Assembly (NCBI GenBank): GCA_020736575.1
Contig: JAGPYM010000006.1
Span: 868,001-932,000 of the forward strand
From: Thelonectria olida
Taxonomy: Eukaryota; Ascomycota; Sordariomycetes; Hypocreales; Nectriaceae
Length of the DNA stretch: 64,000 nt
Reading direction: 5' to 3'
Below the pieces are notes generated by a model. The model was not told where the DNA came from. It saw nothing but the letters and a program-made list of their open reading frames with translations, and did no database searches. Both the position numbers and the translations under genes were made by a program. Of this stretch, positions 22,250-32,330 are shown one piece after another (the stretch's first letter is position 1; every line of letters starts with the position of its first letter).

Positions 22250-23065
22250 ATGCCCGCAGCGCTTGTTGACCCTTTTCAATGGGGCCCTTGGTATTTGGCC
22301 AAAGGTCGATCCTACGTTGCCCGGGCTCGAAATATTTCCCCTCAAGATATTCCCTCAGTCCCCCAAAGCCCACTCAACAGACTTTGGCAGAGGAGGGATG
22401 GATCGTGGGTACACTACGAGTATGCGAACGTCGAAGATGCTCTTAACGCGACATACATGGCTCAATCAACTCCTCAAACCGTGACTTCACCTGAGCCGGA
22501 TCTCGTGGAAACTCGAACCTCAGATCCAGCACCGCAAGAGGAGGACGAGGAAGAAGAAGAAGAAGAAGAAGAAGAGCAACAACTCGAAGCTGACGACGAT
22601 GCCCCCTCTGTCAAGCCCCCCGGTACGAGCGGTGCCAAATCTCACGTCAGAACTGCTCCGTTCTACGTTGAGGTCGTCAAGTCGCGGAGTGGAAACACCA
22701 ACCTCGTCTTCCCCGATATCCCCCAAGACGAAGTCATCGTGGTGAACAAGACTGAGGACAGAAAGTCAAAGTCAGACAAAAGGAGCAAGGACGGCTCCAG
22801 GTCGGACAAGAGAAGCAAGAACGGGTCCAGTTCAGGCAAAGGGAGCAAGGGCAGCTCCAGGTCAGACAAGAGAAGTAAAGACAGCCACAGGTCGGACAAG
22901 AGAAGAGAGGAAGAGTCCTGGCTTCACAGGACCAGCAACGATGACTACAGGTCAGAACATAGGAACAGGCACGGCCAGAGAACAAACAGAGTTGATACGT
23001 GGTTGGTAGGGGAGCGTGAGTATAGGCGCTATTATGATGATGGGCGTCACTATGCGCGCCGTTGA
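22250..23065 (+). CDS. Disordered, acidic/basic repeat-rich hypothetical protein
   Basis: A single exon of 271 aa. The first about 75 residues look folded and contain LWQRRDGSWVHYEYANVEDALNATY. A poly-Glu run at about 100-112 (encoded by GAA repeats) follows, then a short ordered stretch (APFYVEVVKSRSGNTNLVFPDIPQDEVIVV). Next comes a 30-bp tandem repeat coding for SDKRSKDGSR-like decapeptides, and a basic Arg/Tyr-rich C-terminus (YRRYYDDGRHYARR). The Ser/Lys/Asp/Arg pattern resembles RS/SR-like nuclear proteins, but no known domain is recognised. The ATG at 22250 is the first in this frame. Confidence 0.65.
   Translation: MPAALVDPFQWGPWYLAKGRSYVARARNISPQDIPSVPQSPLNRLWQRRDGSWVHYEYANVEDALNATYMAQSTPQTVTSPEPDLVETRTSDPAPQEEDEEEEEEEEEEQQLEADDDAPSVKPPGTSGAKSHVRTAPFYVEVVKSRSGNTNLVFPDIPQDEVIVVNKTEDRKSKSDKRSKDGSRSDKRSKNGSSSGKGSKGSSRSDKRSKDSHRSDKRREEESWLHRTSNDDYRSEHRNRHGQRTNRVDTWLVGEREYRRYYDDGRHYARR
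22549..22576 (+). repeat. (GAA)n trinucleotide repeat in coding sequence
   Basis: About nine GAA/AGA units encode the poly-Glu run of the disordered protein. Length changes here would stay in frame. Confidence 0.85.
22772..22906 (+). repeat. 30-bp coding minisatellite
   Basis: Four full 30-bp units plus a partial fifth encode decapeptides of the form SDKRSKxxSR. The copies are diverged at the DNA level, so the array is not brand new. Confidence 0.8.
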
Positions 23066-24280
23066 TGTCCCAACGGTGTGATGGGGGAAGGAGGAGGAGA
23101 AAACGGCGTGTGACTTTTTTTTTAAGACTGTAACTTAAGACGAAGTTTTAATTCTGGTAGCACTTGTTTCAAATTAGAAATTACATTTCTATCTTCCCAT
23201 TTTGATTTATGTGCATGCTGAACCACGTCGTGCAGTGAAGCCCGTGACATGCGCTTTGTAGTATGAAGCTTGACATTCAGATTCACAGCAACGCATTCAC
23301 TCTCTCTCGTCACTCATCCATTTTCCTCATCATCGGATGATCTCAGGAAACCAAACTCTCAATTGTTTCAATGTCCCGATGATCACCTTCCCTGATTCAG
23401 TCCTTCTTGACGCCCTGCCGAACAGCAATTCAACATTTTGGCCAAGAAAAGAGGACATCACCGATCATACATGATGGCTTATTTCGCGCTATCTCTAGGT
23501 CAGGCAAATGAAAGAAATCTCTACAGTGTGGGGGATCCAGGTACGTGTGCATGTGCATGATATCCAGAGAAGTGAGGCGGACGAGACCCGAGATATCGGT
23601 ATCATTGCAGCCAAGGCAAGACTTTCCGCGGAGAACCAGAAAGCATAATATTTTCTTCAGATAGAAAGAAATAATCATGCTTTAATCATCAATTCATTTC
23701 AGCCGAGTTGCATCATAATACCCTCACACGCAGAGTTGAGTTGCCTGGGTTTGCATGAGACACTCTTTGATGGGCCAAAGCAGAGTACCCGTGGGCCGCC
23801 ATAGAGTACCAGTAGGGTTATGTGCGTGCAGTCATAATCCAAAAACTCCAATCACTCTTTTTGACTTTTATTCTTGTTTCAACCTTCCTTATCTACTCTG
23901 AAAGTGATTTCTTGGCGATGCACCGCCTCCGAAGCATCAAGCGACTTGAGAGGCTAGGGTTAAGCATGATGCCCATTACTGCAGCATTCAATAATTCGAC
24001 CCCAAATGGGTAGGTTTAGAAAGTCCTGACTCTAGAACTCCTTTGAACAATAATATCATCAATAATAAAAGCACACAATGCGATGATGAGTGAAAGACAC
24101 TCAGGCGACTTACACGGATTGGTACAGTGCCAAACACTGTACCTCAAAGCCTGGTCGGCTCGGACTAACTACTTTCCGTCATGTCTTCACTGCAACCTTC
24201 ACCACCAAATTTCGACATCACGAAGCTCAAGCTCAGCCTTTCCCTACACGCGACAGCTCACCACCCGTCCCGCCGCAATC
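23066..24280. other. Intergenic, no gene seen
   Basis: This is the 3' flank of the disordered-protein gene and the upstream region of SmD3. Short frames on both strands show no domains. Confidence 0.55.
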
Positions 24281-24778
24281 ATGACGTCCACAATCGGCAT
24301 CCCCATCAAGCTCCTCAACGAGGCCCAGGTCCGTAGCCCCACCAACACCCTCCTCGAGTGCCACATCTTGCAGTTTTCCCTCGACATAACGGATTCTAAC
24401 TAACCGCAAATCCAGGGCCACATCGTCACCCTCGAAATCACGTCCGGCCAAACCTACCGCGGCAAGCTTCTCGATGGTGCACCACCCCCAATCTTCCCCT
24501 TCTCTCGATTACATGATTACTAACATGGGCACGCAGCCGAGGACAACATGAACGTCCAGCTCAAAGACATCACCGTCACCGCCCGCGACGGCCGCGTCTC
24601 CCACCTCGACCAGGTCTACATCCGCGGCTCCCACGTGCGCTTCTTCATTGTCCCCGACATGCTCCGAAACGCGCCCATGTTCCGCAGCCGCAACGTCCGC
24701 GGCCGCGGTGTCGGCCTCGCCCGTGGTCGTGCGACTGTCAGCCGCGCTCGCGCCAGCGGCCGAGGAGGGCCCCGGTAA
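24281..24778 (+). CDS. SMD3: Small nuclear ribonucleoprotein Sm D3
   Basis: Three exons (24281-24328, 24416-24476, 24537-24778) encode 116 aa; intron 1 is 87 nt and intron 2 is 60 nt. The protein is a core subunit of the heptameric Sm ring on U1, U2, U4 and U5 snRNAs in the spliceosome. Sm motif 1 is complete ([40 protein letters not shown]), as is Sm motif 2 ([23 protein letters not shown]). The C-terminus is an RG-rich tail ([16 protein letters not shown]...), a site of arginine dimethylation in orthologues. It is distinguished from SmD1 and LSm4 by the [11 protein letters not shown] segment. Confidence 0.95.
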
Positions 24779-25128
24779 AACCAAGAACAAGACCGACGGG
24801 GACGGCTCGAATGGGGGGAGGATGTGTTTGGCGTTCAGGGTCTATTGGGTCATTTCAAAAACAAACATTTTTTGCCGTGGAATCGTCTGGTGTGATACCA
24901 ACCTAGAGTACAAAGTACGACCACTTTGGAGGAGATGCGCGCGCAGAAGAACCGCTAGGATCGAAAGAGGCATCGCCGGAAGCATTAGCTGCTAGGAGCA
25001 TGTCCGAGAGGCAGTAATGTGATCTGCCAAGATTGAGTAGACTACATAAAAGAAGGCGTATGTCCACGCCTGGTATCTTCCCACCATCCATCGCATCAGC
25101 GACTTTTCTATTGTATCATACGGTTGCT
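24779..25128. other. Convergent 3' flanks
   Basis: A short region between the plus-strand SMD3 and the minus-strand Mmc1-like gene. It should contain both 3' UTRs; nothing else is seen. Confidence 0.6.
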
Positions 25129-27033
25129 CTACTTCATACGAGCGAGCGCATCCTCCGCTGTGGTCACCATCTGTCGCACCTTGTCGAGCTCTTCAGTTGC
25201 TCCGGCAGAGATCTCCTGCCTACCGCCGTCAACCAACACGTTTGCTACACTATCCTCAGCAGCTCTCACGGCCTTTCGGCCCTCTTCACGGACCTCACCC
25301 TCCCAGAAAGTTCGAGCGGCATCCCACTTCTTCTGCAGCTGACTGAGACTCCACATGATTCCGAGCGCTGCAACAGCCCCAGCCTCGTAAATAGTCCCTG
25401 AGAAAGAAGACACATAAAGCAACGCGGCCAACGACGTCGTCATGCCAGAAGTTCCCAAAGACTGCAGGACAAGCTTCTGTGCCAGGGCTTGGAGAGCGGG
25501 AATCGTCTCATCCTGGAGATATCGGCGAGTAAAAGCAATGTGGCCGGGCCATTTGGGTAGGGATGAGGAAGTGGCCGCGGTGACAGGAACCACACCAGAA
25601 ATGTCACCAGGGCCAAGCTGCTTCACAGCAGCTTCGACGTCCTTTCTCGATAGGGGTTGGGGATACTTTGGAGATGCTTGGGTGGACTCGGCGATCCGGC
25701 CAGCCAAATAGACGAGCTCCTGTTGCGCGGTGGGGAGGAACCGCTGGCTGAGCATCTCATTTGTGAGCATTGCCACATCATCGACCCTCCAGAACAACTG
25801 CCACCAGCCAAGTTTGCGCCATCGGTGGCTCGTAAAGGCTAAATCTAGCTCATCTTGCAGCTCAGAATGCGCCCTTTGTGCCCACTGTCCAAGAGCATCT
25901 TCTAGATTCTTTGAAACCGGCGGTGACGATGTTGAGGAGGTTAAAGCATCGGAGAGTTTATGGGCTTCCTCGGCCTGGACTCTTGAGAGGGTGCTCTGAA
26001 GGAGTGAGGCGATGAGTCGACGGACCGCTGGTTTGGTTGAGTCACCAGAGGTGGTTAATCCCGACTTGAGCCAGGCTCCGAGAGTCGTAATATTGCTTGA
26101 AGACCAAAGATGATTGTATTCCATTGCATTTTCAGGGCCTTCGCGGAACAGATCTACGCCTTTCTTGGCGAGCGAGGTATCAACCACCTCGAAGTTGGCC
26201 TCTAGCTGATCCTTATTCACACCCTTCAGGTTGACAGCCGACAGAATTGAGTCGTTGCCTTCCAATACGGGTAATGCTGCAAGATCAACTGCGCCCATGA
26301 AGCCATCGGCTATGAGAATGGTTTTGTGGACCGGGGTCGTTACAGGTGTCACTCGGTTCTCGGCCGAGGGGATGTTGACAGTCGGAATGAGCAATGCGCT
26401 CTCCACAGACTGGACAGACACATCGCTCATGGATGCGGTAGGTGTGTTGATTTCCATGAATAGGAGCTCCAGGTTGAAGCCATTCCAGTCAGCCGAAGAA
26501 ACTTGGACCTCACTCAGCAAGTTCGTCTTGGAAATGGTCAAACCGCTCTGGCTTTCCGTAGCAGGTCCAACTCGGACAATGAGCGGGTTCTTGGGGTCGT
26601 GATCCTTCAATTGTCGCTCCCATTCCGCTTCATCCTTGAGAGGGTCCGCCAGAAGCAATCCGAGGACATCTTTGGCCGCTTTTCCAGCGTCTGATCCAGA
26701 TGCCAGTCCTAAAATCGCGACTCTCACAGATTCCCGACCGGGTCGTTGCCGCAAGCCCTGGAGAGCCAATTGGAGTCTCGGGAGATTAACGAATGCCGGC
26801 GCATGTTTCTGAAGATCGAGGAGAGCTTGTTCGAGCTCCCTACGAGCATGGTTCGAATTCACCGTCGTGGACTGAAATCGTCGTGAAGGGATGTCGCGGC
26901 GTGAGCGAGGGCGGCCGCGCCCTGTCGGAACAATGGAGCAGAAAGGGCATATCGATGCTCCTTGAGGCTTCTGAGGCCGGATTAGAGCCCGAATGCTCCC
27001 TGCATTGGGCAGACCTGGCCGTCGAGGAGCCAT
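25129..27033 (-). CDS. Mitochondrial Mmc1-like (dynamin-like, degenerate GTPase) protein
   Basis: A single exon; 634 aa from the ATG at 27033. An in-frame ATG at 27141 would add 36 residues, but the Arg/Pro-rich, acid-poor stretch from 27033 ending RSRRDIPSRRFQST reads as a mitochondrial presequence by itself. Near residue 140, VRVAILGLASGSDAGKAAKDVL resembles a P-loop but lacks the standard GxxxxGK[ST] spacing. A long helical middle follows, and two adjacent hydrophobic helices lie near the C-terminus (TTSLAALLYVSSFSGTIYEAGAVAALGIMWSL), with a charged coil after them. This order fits the fungal Mmc1-type inner-membrane family, remembered as dynamin-related without catalytic activity. The mitochondrial location is better supported than the family name. 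Confidence 0.75.
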   Translation of the reverse strand: MAPRRPGLPNAGSIRALIRPQKPQGASICPFCSIVPTGRGRPRSRRDIPSRRFQSTTVNSNHARRELEQALLDLQKHAPAFVNLPRLQLALQGLRQRPGRESVRVAILGLASGSDAGKAAKDVLGLLLADPLKDEAEWERQLKDHDPKNPLIVRVGPATESQSGLTISKTNLLSEVQVSSADWNGFNLELLFMEINTPTASMSDVSVQSVESALLIPTVNIPSAENRVTPVTTPVHKTILIADGFMGAVDLAALPVLEGNDSILSAVNLKGVNKDQLEANFEVVDTSLAKKGVDLFREGPENAMEYNHLWSSSNITTLGAWLKSGLTTSGDSTKPAVRRLIASLLQSTLSRVQAEEAHKLSDALTSSTSSPPVSKNLEDALGQWAQRAHSELQDELDLAFTSHRWRKLGWWQLFWRVDDVAMLTNEMLSQRFLPTAQQELVYLAGRIAESTQASPKYPQPLSRKDVEAAVKQLGPGDISGVVPVTAATSSSLPKWPGHIAFTRRYLQDETIPALQALAQKLVLQSLGTSGMTTSLAALLYVSSFSGTIYEAGAVAALGIMWSLSQLQKKWDAARTFWEGEVREEGRKAVRAAEDSVANVLVDGGRQEISAGATEELDKVRQMVTTAEDALARMK

Positions 27034-27851
27034 TTGCTGATGAGATGGCGATGGCGAAGTGCCGAGTTCAAGGAGCTGGGCGAAGGAGCTCCGATTCTGC
27101 TGCCGGCAAAGACGCGGCAAAACCCGGAGCTCTTGAACCATGGACCCGAGCTCCACTCGAAGACTAGCAGTAATGTATGCCAACTGCAACAACACGAAGA
27201 ATCAGGAGAATATGTGAAGGAGACCATCTTGCGATGTCTAAATCTCTTGGCGGGTTCTAGTTGAAGTTTATCTATCTATTTTACTGGATTATCCGTCTTC
27301 GTTCTGCACTACTTCCTCGCCCTGCACCAATAAATGCTGCGCTTCGTCCAAAACACCAAATACGAAGATGCCTGAATCCACTCTGCCCCGACATGTTTCA
27401 GGATTCTGCACCTTTTTCAGCTCGCCATGTTGATGAAGTCCCCCTGCAGCAAGGAAAAGGAGCTGCTCAAAGCTCAACAGAGACAATATACCGGGAGAGA
27501 TATCTGAGACTTTTACGCAGAGCTGAAAAAAATGGCCCAACAATATGCATGCGGTAGCACATCAACCCAATCATGGTGCGACAGAGCTGTCGTCACCGCC
27601 GGCTGACATCAACCTAGCCACCGCCTGGTGCGACATCCTCCCTATTGCACGGTCTGAAGTCTAACTGGCTTGTGCGTCGCTACCAATCCACGAACACGGT
27701 GTTTTCCCCCTTGATCAGCGCCGAGGATTCTCGTTTCCCATGATTACCTTTTCTCTCCTTGATTTCTTCCATCTGGCATTGTCCGTAAGAGCCTACCTCA
27801 GACAGCGCCTGGACCGTTATTTCGGCTGCAACACGCCCAACAGCTTCACGA
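27034..27851. other. Divergent promoter region
   Basis: This region is shared between the Mmc1-like gene (minus) and the coiled-coil gene (plus). The part nearest 27034 may be coding if translation starts at 27141. No other gene is seen. Confidence 0.55.
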
Positions 27852-29015
27852 ATGGTGGAACACAATACTGGGGACTTCTACGGAACGGCCCGCTCAGCAC
27901 TTCGAAACAAGCCTCTGCCAATGGGTGACATTGAAACGCAGATCAAAGCCGTGGGCTTGAAACACTCCGAGCTCGTCCGTCTCCTCGCTGAAATTGAGGA
28001 TGTTCGTCCAGCCCTCAAAGAACAAGAAGTGGCCCTGACGGACCTCAAGTCCCAGAAGACCGAGTCGGACCTCAAACTGGAGAACCTTGACGAGAGCCGG
28101 AAGACTCATCTCAGAGAGCATGGGAAGTACCGCAACAGCTTCATGAGGCGGTTGCTGTACAAGGCCGGTGGGAAGCAGGACATGTTTGCTGAGAAGAAGG
28201 AGAAGGAGCAGCGCGACTATCTCGATGCAGTCCAACAGGCACAGGAGGAACAGGATGTCAACTGGAAACTGAAAGAGGAGATGGACAAGGCCCAGAAGAA
28301 GCACCAGGCACTAGAGAGCACTGTTCAGCGGAGAAGCATCCTACAGAAGCAGTTGCATGAACTGCACGAATCGATTTTTGCAGGACCGACGCCAGGATTC
28401 CCCAAAGAAGACGCCAAAGAGGCAACGGTCAAGGAGTGTGTGGGCATATTTCGAAGAGTGAAGGCCCAGGATGAGACTCAGGCAACGGCTGTCAAGGTTC
28501 TCGACGAAGCAAGTCAGGCCATGACTTTTGCACTCAACCACCTGGACCAAGCACTCAGGCACCGGAGAGCAGCGGCGTTGCAGAGCTCGCTTGTTCAGAA
28601 TGATTTTGAAGCCACGGCAGCCGTTCGACTCGCCGAGCAAGGTGTCCAATGCGCAAAGGAAAAAGTCACCCAGCTTCCTCCATCAGTGGCCGTTCTCCCC
28701 AAGGTCAGCATCGAGATGAGCTCCATGAAGGCTTCGGATGCGCTCGACCGGCTTCTGGGGGAACTCAGTTTGCAGGTCGAACTCGAGCGTGGCCGGGAGG
28801 ATGCGGCACGTTGCGCGGTTGCAATCAACGACGGACTGGAGCAGGCCAGGATGAGGAAGAGAGCGCTCGCGAGCGAGTTGCGGAGAGCCGAGGGAGAGGT
28901 CGAGAAGGCCAAGCTGGACTTGCAAAAGGAGCGGCAGAGGATATTCAAGAAGGTGTTGAGCGGAGGGAAATCGAGGAGGGATAGTAGCCGGGCCGACACA
29001 CCTTTACCAACATAG
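27852..29015 (+). CDS. Coiled-coil protein of unknown function
   Basis: A single exon of 387 aa from the first ATG; a second in-frame Met (MGDIETQI) lies about 24 residues in. The protein is almost entirely alpha-helical heptad sequence with high Glu, Lys, Gln and Leu content. A conserved-looking basic patch (RNSFMRRLLYKAGGKQDMF) lies near residues 95-113, and the tail is short, basic and Ser/Arg-rich. No membrane segment or targeting signal is evident. The patch resembles part of uncharacterised fungal coiled-coil proteins, but I cannot assign a function. It diverges from the Mmc1-like gene. Confidence 0.75.
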   Translation: MVEHNTGDFYGTARSALRNKPLPMGDIETQIKAVGLKHSELVRLLAEIEDVRPALKEQEVALTDLKSQKTESDLKLENLDESRKTHLREHGKYRNSFMRRLLYKAGGKQDMFAEKKEKEQRDYLDAVQQAQEEQDVNWKLKEEMDKAQKKHQALESTVQRRSILQKQLHELHESIFAGPTPGFPKEDAKEATVKECVGIFRRVKAQDETQATAVKVLDEASQAMTFALNHLDQALRHRRAAALQSSLVQNDFEATAAVRLAEQGVQCAKEKVTQLPPSVAVLPKVSIEMSSMKASDALDRLLGELSLQVELERGREDAARCAVAINDGLEQARMRKRALASELRRAEGEVEKAKLDLQKERQRIFKKVLSGGKSRRDSSRADTPLPT

Positions 29016-29633
29016 GGCGGTTGTGTTGAGCTGTTGTTGTCAGTCTACTGGATGCTATTGGAGCGTACTTACGACTTGATGATGTCCGTGTATAAAACTA
29101 TCGTCCCGCACCGAAAGTATATTCGTCTAAATCCATGATTGTCAAGAAAATAACAATGGCAGTTCAACTTGCAAGCCACAGGCCCACTCCAACCTTTCCC
29201 CGACTTCTGGTACCCCAGAACCACGTGCAGCGCCCGATCGCCAAATCGACAAGGCTAATGCCTCATCGAGAAAAAGGCGCCATCGTTCCAAACGTCGATT
29301 CTCACTCCAAGTGTCGATGACAAGTTGAGTCCCCCGAAAGGGTAAGCAGATCGTCAGGGTCCTTCTTAGCTAGCCAGCTCCCAATCTCCCCCGAACACGA
29401 AAACCCCGAGCGGGAATGGGCTCGTCAAGACTGGCAGTGCAAGCCGACGAGTGTCAAAATGATTCATGACTTTCCCTAGCGTCAACCCGACAACGGGAGC
29501 AAATAAGAGATACATGATTCTTCGTAATGATAGTTCCTCGACATCTCTATTGTAGATCAAAACAAGCGTCCTTCCCAGTCACGGCCTTAATCTCTTCGCC
29601 CCGACTTTGTTGCTGGCACAGGCAAGGACAGTC
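29016..29633. other. Intergenic, no gene seen
   Basis: The region between the coiled-coil gene and the RTA1-like gene contains only short frames. Confidence 0.55.
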
Positions 29634-30592
29634 ATGAGCAGCTCAGACGACTCTAGCCGTGGGTTCATCACGATCGTAACAAACCATCTCAGCTAACTCA
29701 TCGAATAGAGCGGCCCATCGACGGCTATGTCGACCCCAACTTCCCAAATCCCAACGGTGAATGGGACACGCCCGTCATCATCTACGGCTACACGCCCGCC
29801 TTCTCGCTGGCCGTCTTCGCCGTCGTCTGGTTCTTCCTCTTCCTCTTCGTCCACCTCTTCCAAGTGATCCGCCATCGCAACTGGTACTTCGTCACCTTTC
29901 CCATCGGCCTGCTCTTTGAGGTAATCGGCTACATCTCCCGCTCACTGTCGGCCAAGAAGGACCCCTATCACCTCTTGTACTTCATTCTCAACTACTTCTT
30001 CATCGTCACCGCACCCGTCTTCCTTGCTGCGGGCATCTACACCATTCTCTCGGCGCTGATTTCGAGACTGGGTCGGCAATATTCGTTTCTTCGACCGAAA
30101 GCCATTCTCTGGTTCTTCATCACCTCGGATGTCATAGCCACCGTCGTTCAGATCTCGGGCGCCTCGCTCATCGGCGTGCAAGAATCGAACCGCGCCGACC
30201 CAACCTGGGCCAACAACATCTTGCTCGGCGGACTTGCGTTCCAAGTCTTCTCGCTCGGCATCTTTGTCATTCTCACGAGCACGTTTCTGTTCCGCGCGCG
30301 AAGAGAGATACAAGTCTACGGCAAGGGACTCGCAGGTTTCTCCGTTGCTTTTGCGACGGCGACGCTGCTCGTGTACTTGCGAACGTGCTTTCGGCTGGCA
30401 GAGACGGCTCAGGGCTTGAACGGGAGCTTGTCGTCCAATGAGACTTACTTTGCGTGCCTCGAGTTTGCGCCTGTAGCGGCAGCTGTGATGTTGTTGGCCG
30501 TATGGGCTCCCGGCCGGTGTCTTGGGAGCAAAGTGCAGGTGCCTGACGTAGAGAAGGAGGCGGTGGTTAATAATGGGAATGCGAACTTTTGA
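29634..30592 (+). CDS. RTA1-like (lipid-translocating exporter family) membrane protein
   Basis: Two exons: a tiny first exon 29634-29658 (MSSSDDSS), a 50-nt intron with a GCTAAC branch site, then 29709-30592, giving 302 aa. Seven hydrophobic helices are visible. Family landmarks are IYGYTPAFSLAVF in helix 1, the IRHRNWYFVTFPIGLLFEVIGYISR loop and helix 2, the YFILNYFFIVTAPVFLAAGIYTILS stretch, and ISGASLIG in helix 5. RTA1/RTM1/RSB1 proteins confer resistance to 7-aminocholesterol, molasses toxins or sphingoid bases in yeast and sit in the plasma membrane. The start exon is inferred: the longer frame has no ATG before 29864, which would delete helix 1. Confidence 0.85.
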
Positions 30593-30938
30593 GAGATGAT
30601 GAGTGATGGAGAGATACTCTGTTTATGAATTACTAGACTGTGAAGAATGAAGATGCGCAATTAGATTTTATGTACTCCTTCTCATCATGCCTATCTATAG
30701 AGTAGAAATCATTTGTAATCTATAATTACCTATTTGTCCCAAGTCAAGTCCATGCATGCTACAGCCCGCCTCAATTATTCACCAAATTCCAGCGCCTATT
30801 TATACTGGGGTTCAGGGGTATGTAGACCATCCATTACAGTCCATGTCTGGTTCCATATCAGGCAGGAAGACACACACCACGTTTTCAAAGAAGCCATACT
30901 TCGTAGATCTGTCTATAATAAACACATTAAGCACAAAA
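30593..30938. other. Intergenic
   Basis: This is the upstream region of the GH18 gene. It holds an in-frame upstream ATG at 30756 that would add a non-conserved 61-residue leader. Confidence 0.55.
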
Positions 30939-31985
30939 ATGCCTCCTCTTCCCACATCCTCCAAACCTCTCCCTCGCATCATTACATATTTCCAGACTCA
31001 CCATGACTCCAACGGCAAAGCCATCTCGGTCCTCCCCGTCATCACCCAGCCCGGCATCAACCTCACCCACGTAATCGTCGCCGCCATCCACATCAACCAT
31101 GACCCGGCCAATCTTACCCTCAACGACCATTCGCCCTCCGACCCGCGCTTCCAGACCCTCTGGGCCGAGATGCGCGTGCTCCAGGCCTCGGGCATCAAGG
31201 TCCTGGGCATGCTGGGCGGCGCTGCCAAGGGCTCCTACGAGAGACTTGATGCCAGCGAGGAGCAGTTTGAGAGGTTCTATGGTCCTCTGAAGGCCCTCAT
31301 TCGCGAGCGGGCCCTGGACGGCCTGGACCTGGACGTCGAAGAAGAAATGTCACTTGCCGGCATCATTCGCTTGATCGATCGTCTACGCAGCGACTTCGGA
31401 CCTAGCTTCCTCATCACGTTGGCCCCCGTCGCTGCCGCCATGCTCAACCTGGGCAACCTCAGCGGCTTCGACTACGAGGCACTCGAGGTGATGCGCGGCC
31501 GCGACATTGCCTGGTACAACACGCAGTTCTACTGCGGCTGGGGCGACGTCAGCAACCCGGCCATGTACCTGGCCATGATCCGCAAGGGCTGGGCCCCCGA
31601 GAAGCTCGTCGTCGGCCTCGTCACGAACCCTGCTAACGGCAACGGGTTCGTGCCGTGGGAAGCCCTGCGCATGGTCCTCGCGGGCCTGCGCGGGCAGTTT
31701 GGCAACTTCGGCGGGGTCATGGGCTGGGAGTACTTCAACAGCACGCCGGGAGGGACGGAGCGGCCGTGGGAGTGGGCGAGGGAGATGACGAGACATCTGA
31801 GAGGGGGTGTTCTAGAGGGCCCGGGTGTTGTTGCAAATGGAGCATCGGTACAGACAACGGCTACGAAACTAGAAGACGGGTTGTCGAGCAGGGGCGAGAT
31901 AGATGCCGATGCACCAGGCGGAAAGGATATACAGGTTCCGGCGCAATTCGATTATTTCACGGATGCATCTGATGAAGATTCATAG
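30939..31985 (+). CDS. Glycoside hydrolase family 18 (chitinase/ENGase-like), intracellular form
   Basis: A single exon of 348 aa from the ATG at 30939. The GH18 active-site strand DGLDLDVEEE fits the DxxDxDxE motif, with the catalytic Glu as the last motif residue. Other barrel strands are recognisable: PRIITYFQTHH at the start, KVLGMLGGAAKGSY (the SxGG-equivalent strand), FLITLAPVAAAM, WYNTQFYCGWG and GVMGWEYFNS. No signal peptide is present, so it is probably cytosolic, as for a group of small fungal GH18 proteins. Starting at the upstream ATG (30756) also gives no signal sequence. The last about 70 residues are low-complexity. The substrate, chitin versus N-glycan chitobiose, is undetermined. 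Confidence 0.85.
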   Translation: MPPLPTSSKPLPRIITYFQTHHDSNGKAISVLPVITQPGINLTHVIVAAIHINHDPANLTLNDHSPSDPRFQTLWAEMRVLQASGIKVLGMLGGAAKGSYERLDASEEQFERFYGPLKALIRERALDGLDLDVEEEMSLAGIIRLIDRLRSDFGPSFLITLAPVAAAMLNLGNLSGFDYEALEVMRGRDIAWYNTQFYCGWGDVSNPAMYLAMIRKGWAPEKLVVGLVTNPANGNGFVPWEALRMVLAGLRGQFGNFGGVMGWEYFNSTPGGTERPWEWAREMTRHLRGGVLEGPGVVANGASVQTTATKLEDGLSSRGEIDADAPGGKDIQVPAQFDYFTDASDEDS

Positions 31986-32330
31986 AGCTAAAGAGTTATA
32001 CGGCCAAGGTAAGCAAGACAAGACAAGACAAGACAAGACATAGAGGGGTTTCTATAATATTGACTCCCAAATGGGGTTTCTCTTACTCACTTTGTTAATT
32101 GCGTGCACTCTTCCTGTCCTGAATCGCATTAATTGTGAAACTTATTCATATACTGGAGAGCTGCCTGCAGTTGATAGTTCGGTCGAGATCGCCAAGGCAG
32201 ACTTACTTGTCTGAGATATCCCAAGTGCGGCTGAGCATCGACCCGCTCTCATGAGTCCTTCAACTTGCCTCTTTCACCAACAGCTTCCACAATCATGGTT
32301 TGTAAACTTGGGTAGCAGCAGAGAGAGAGG
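31986..32330. other. Intergenic
   Basis: The spacer between the GH18 and HET-domain genes contains a CAAGA pentanucleotide array. Confidence 0.6.
32014..32040. repeat. (CAAGA)n pentanucleotide microsatellite
   Basis: Five consecutive CAAGA units plus two bases lie about 30 bp after the GH18 stop codon, probably in the 3' UTR. Confidence 0.9.
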
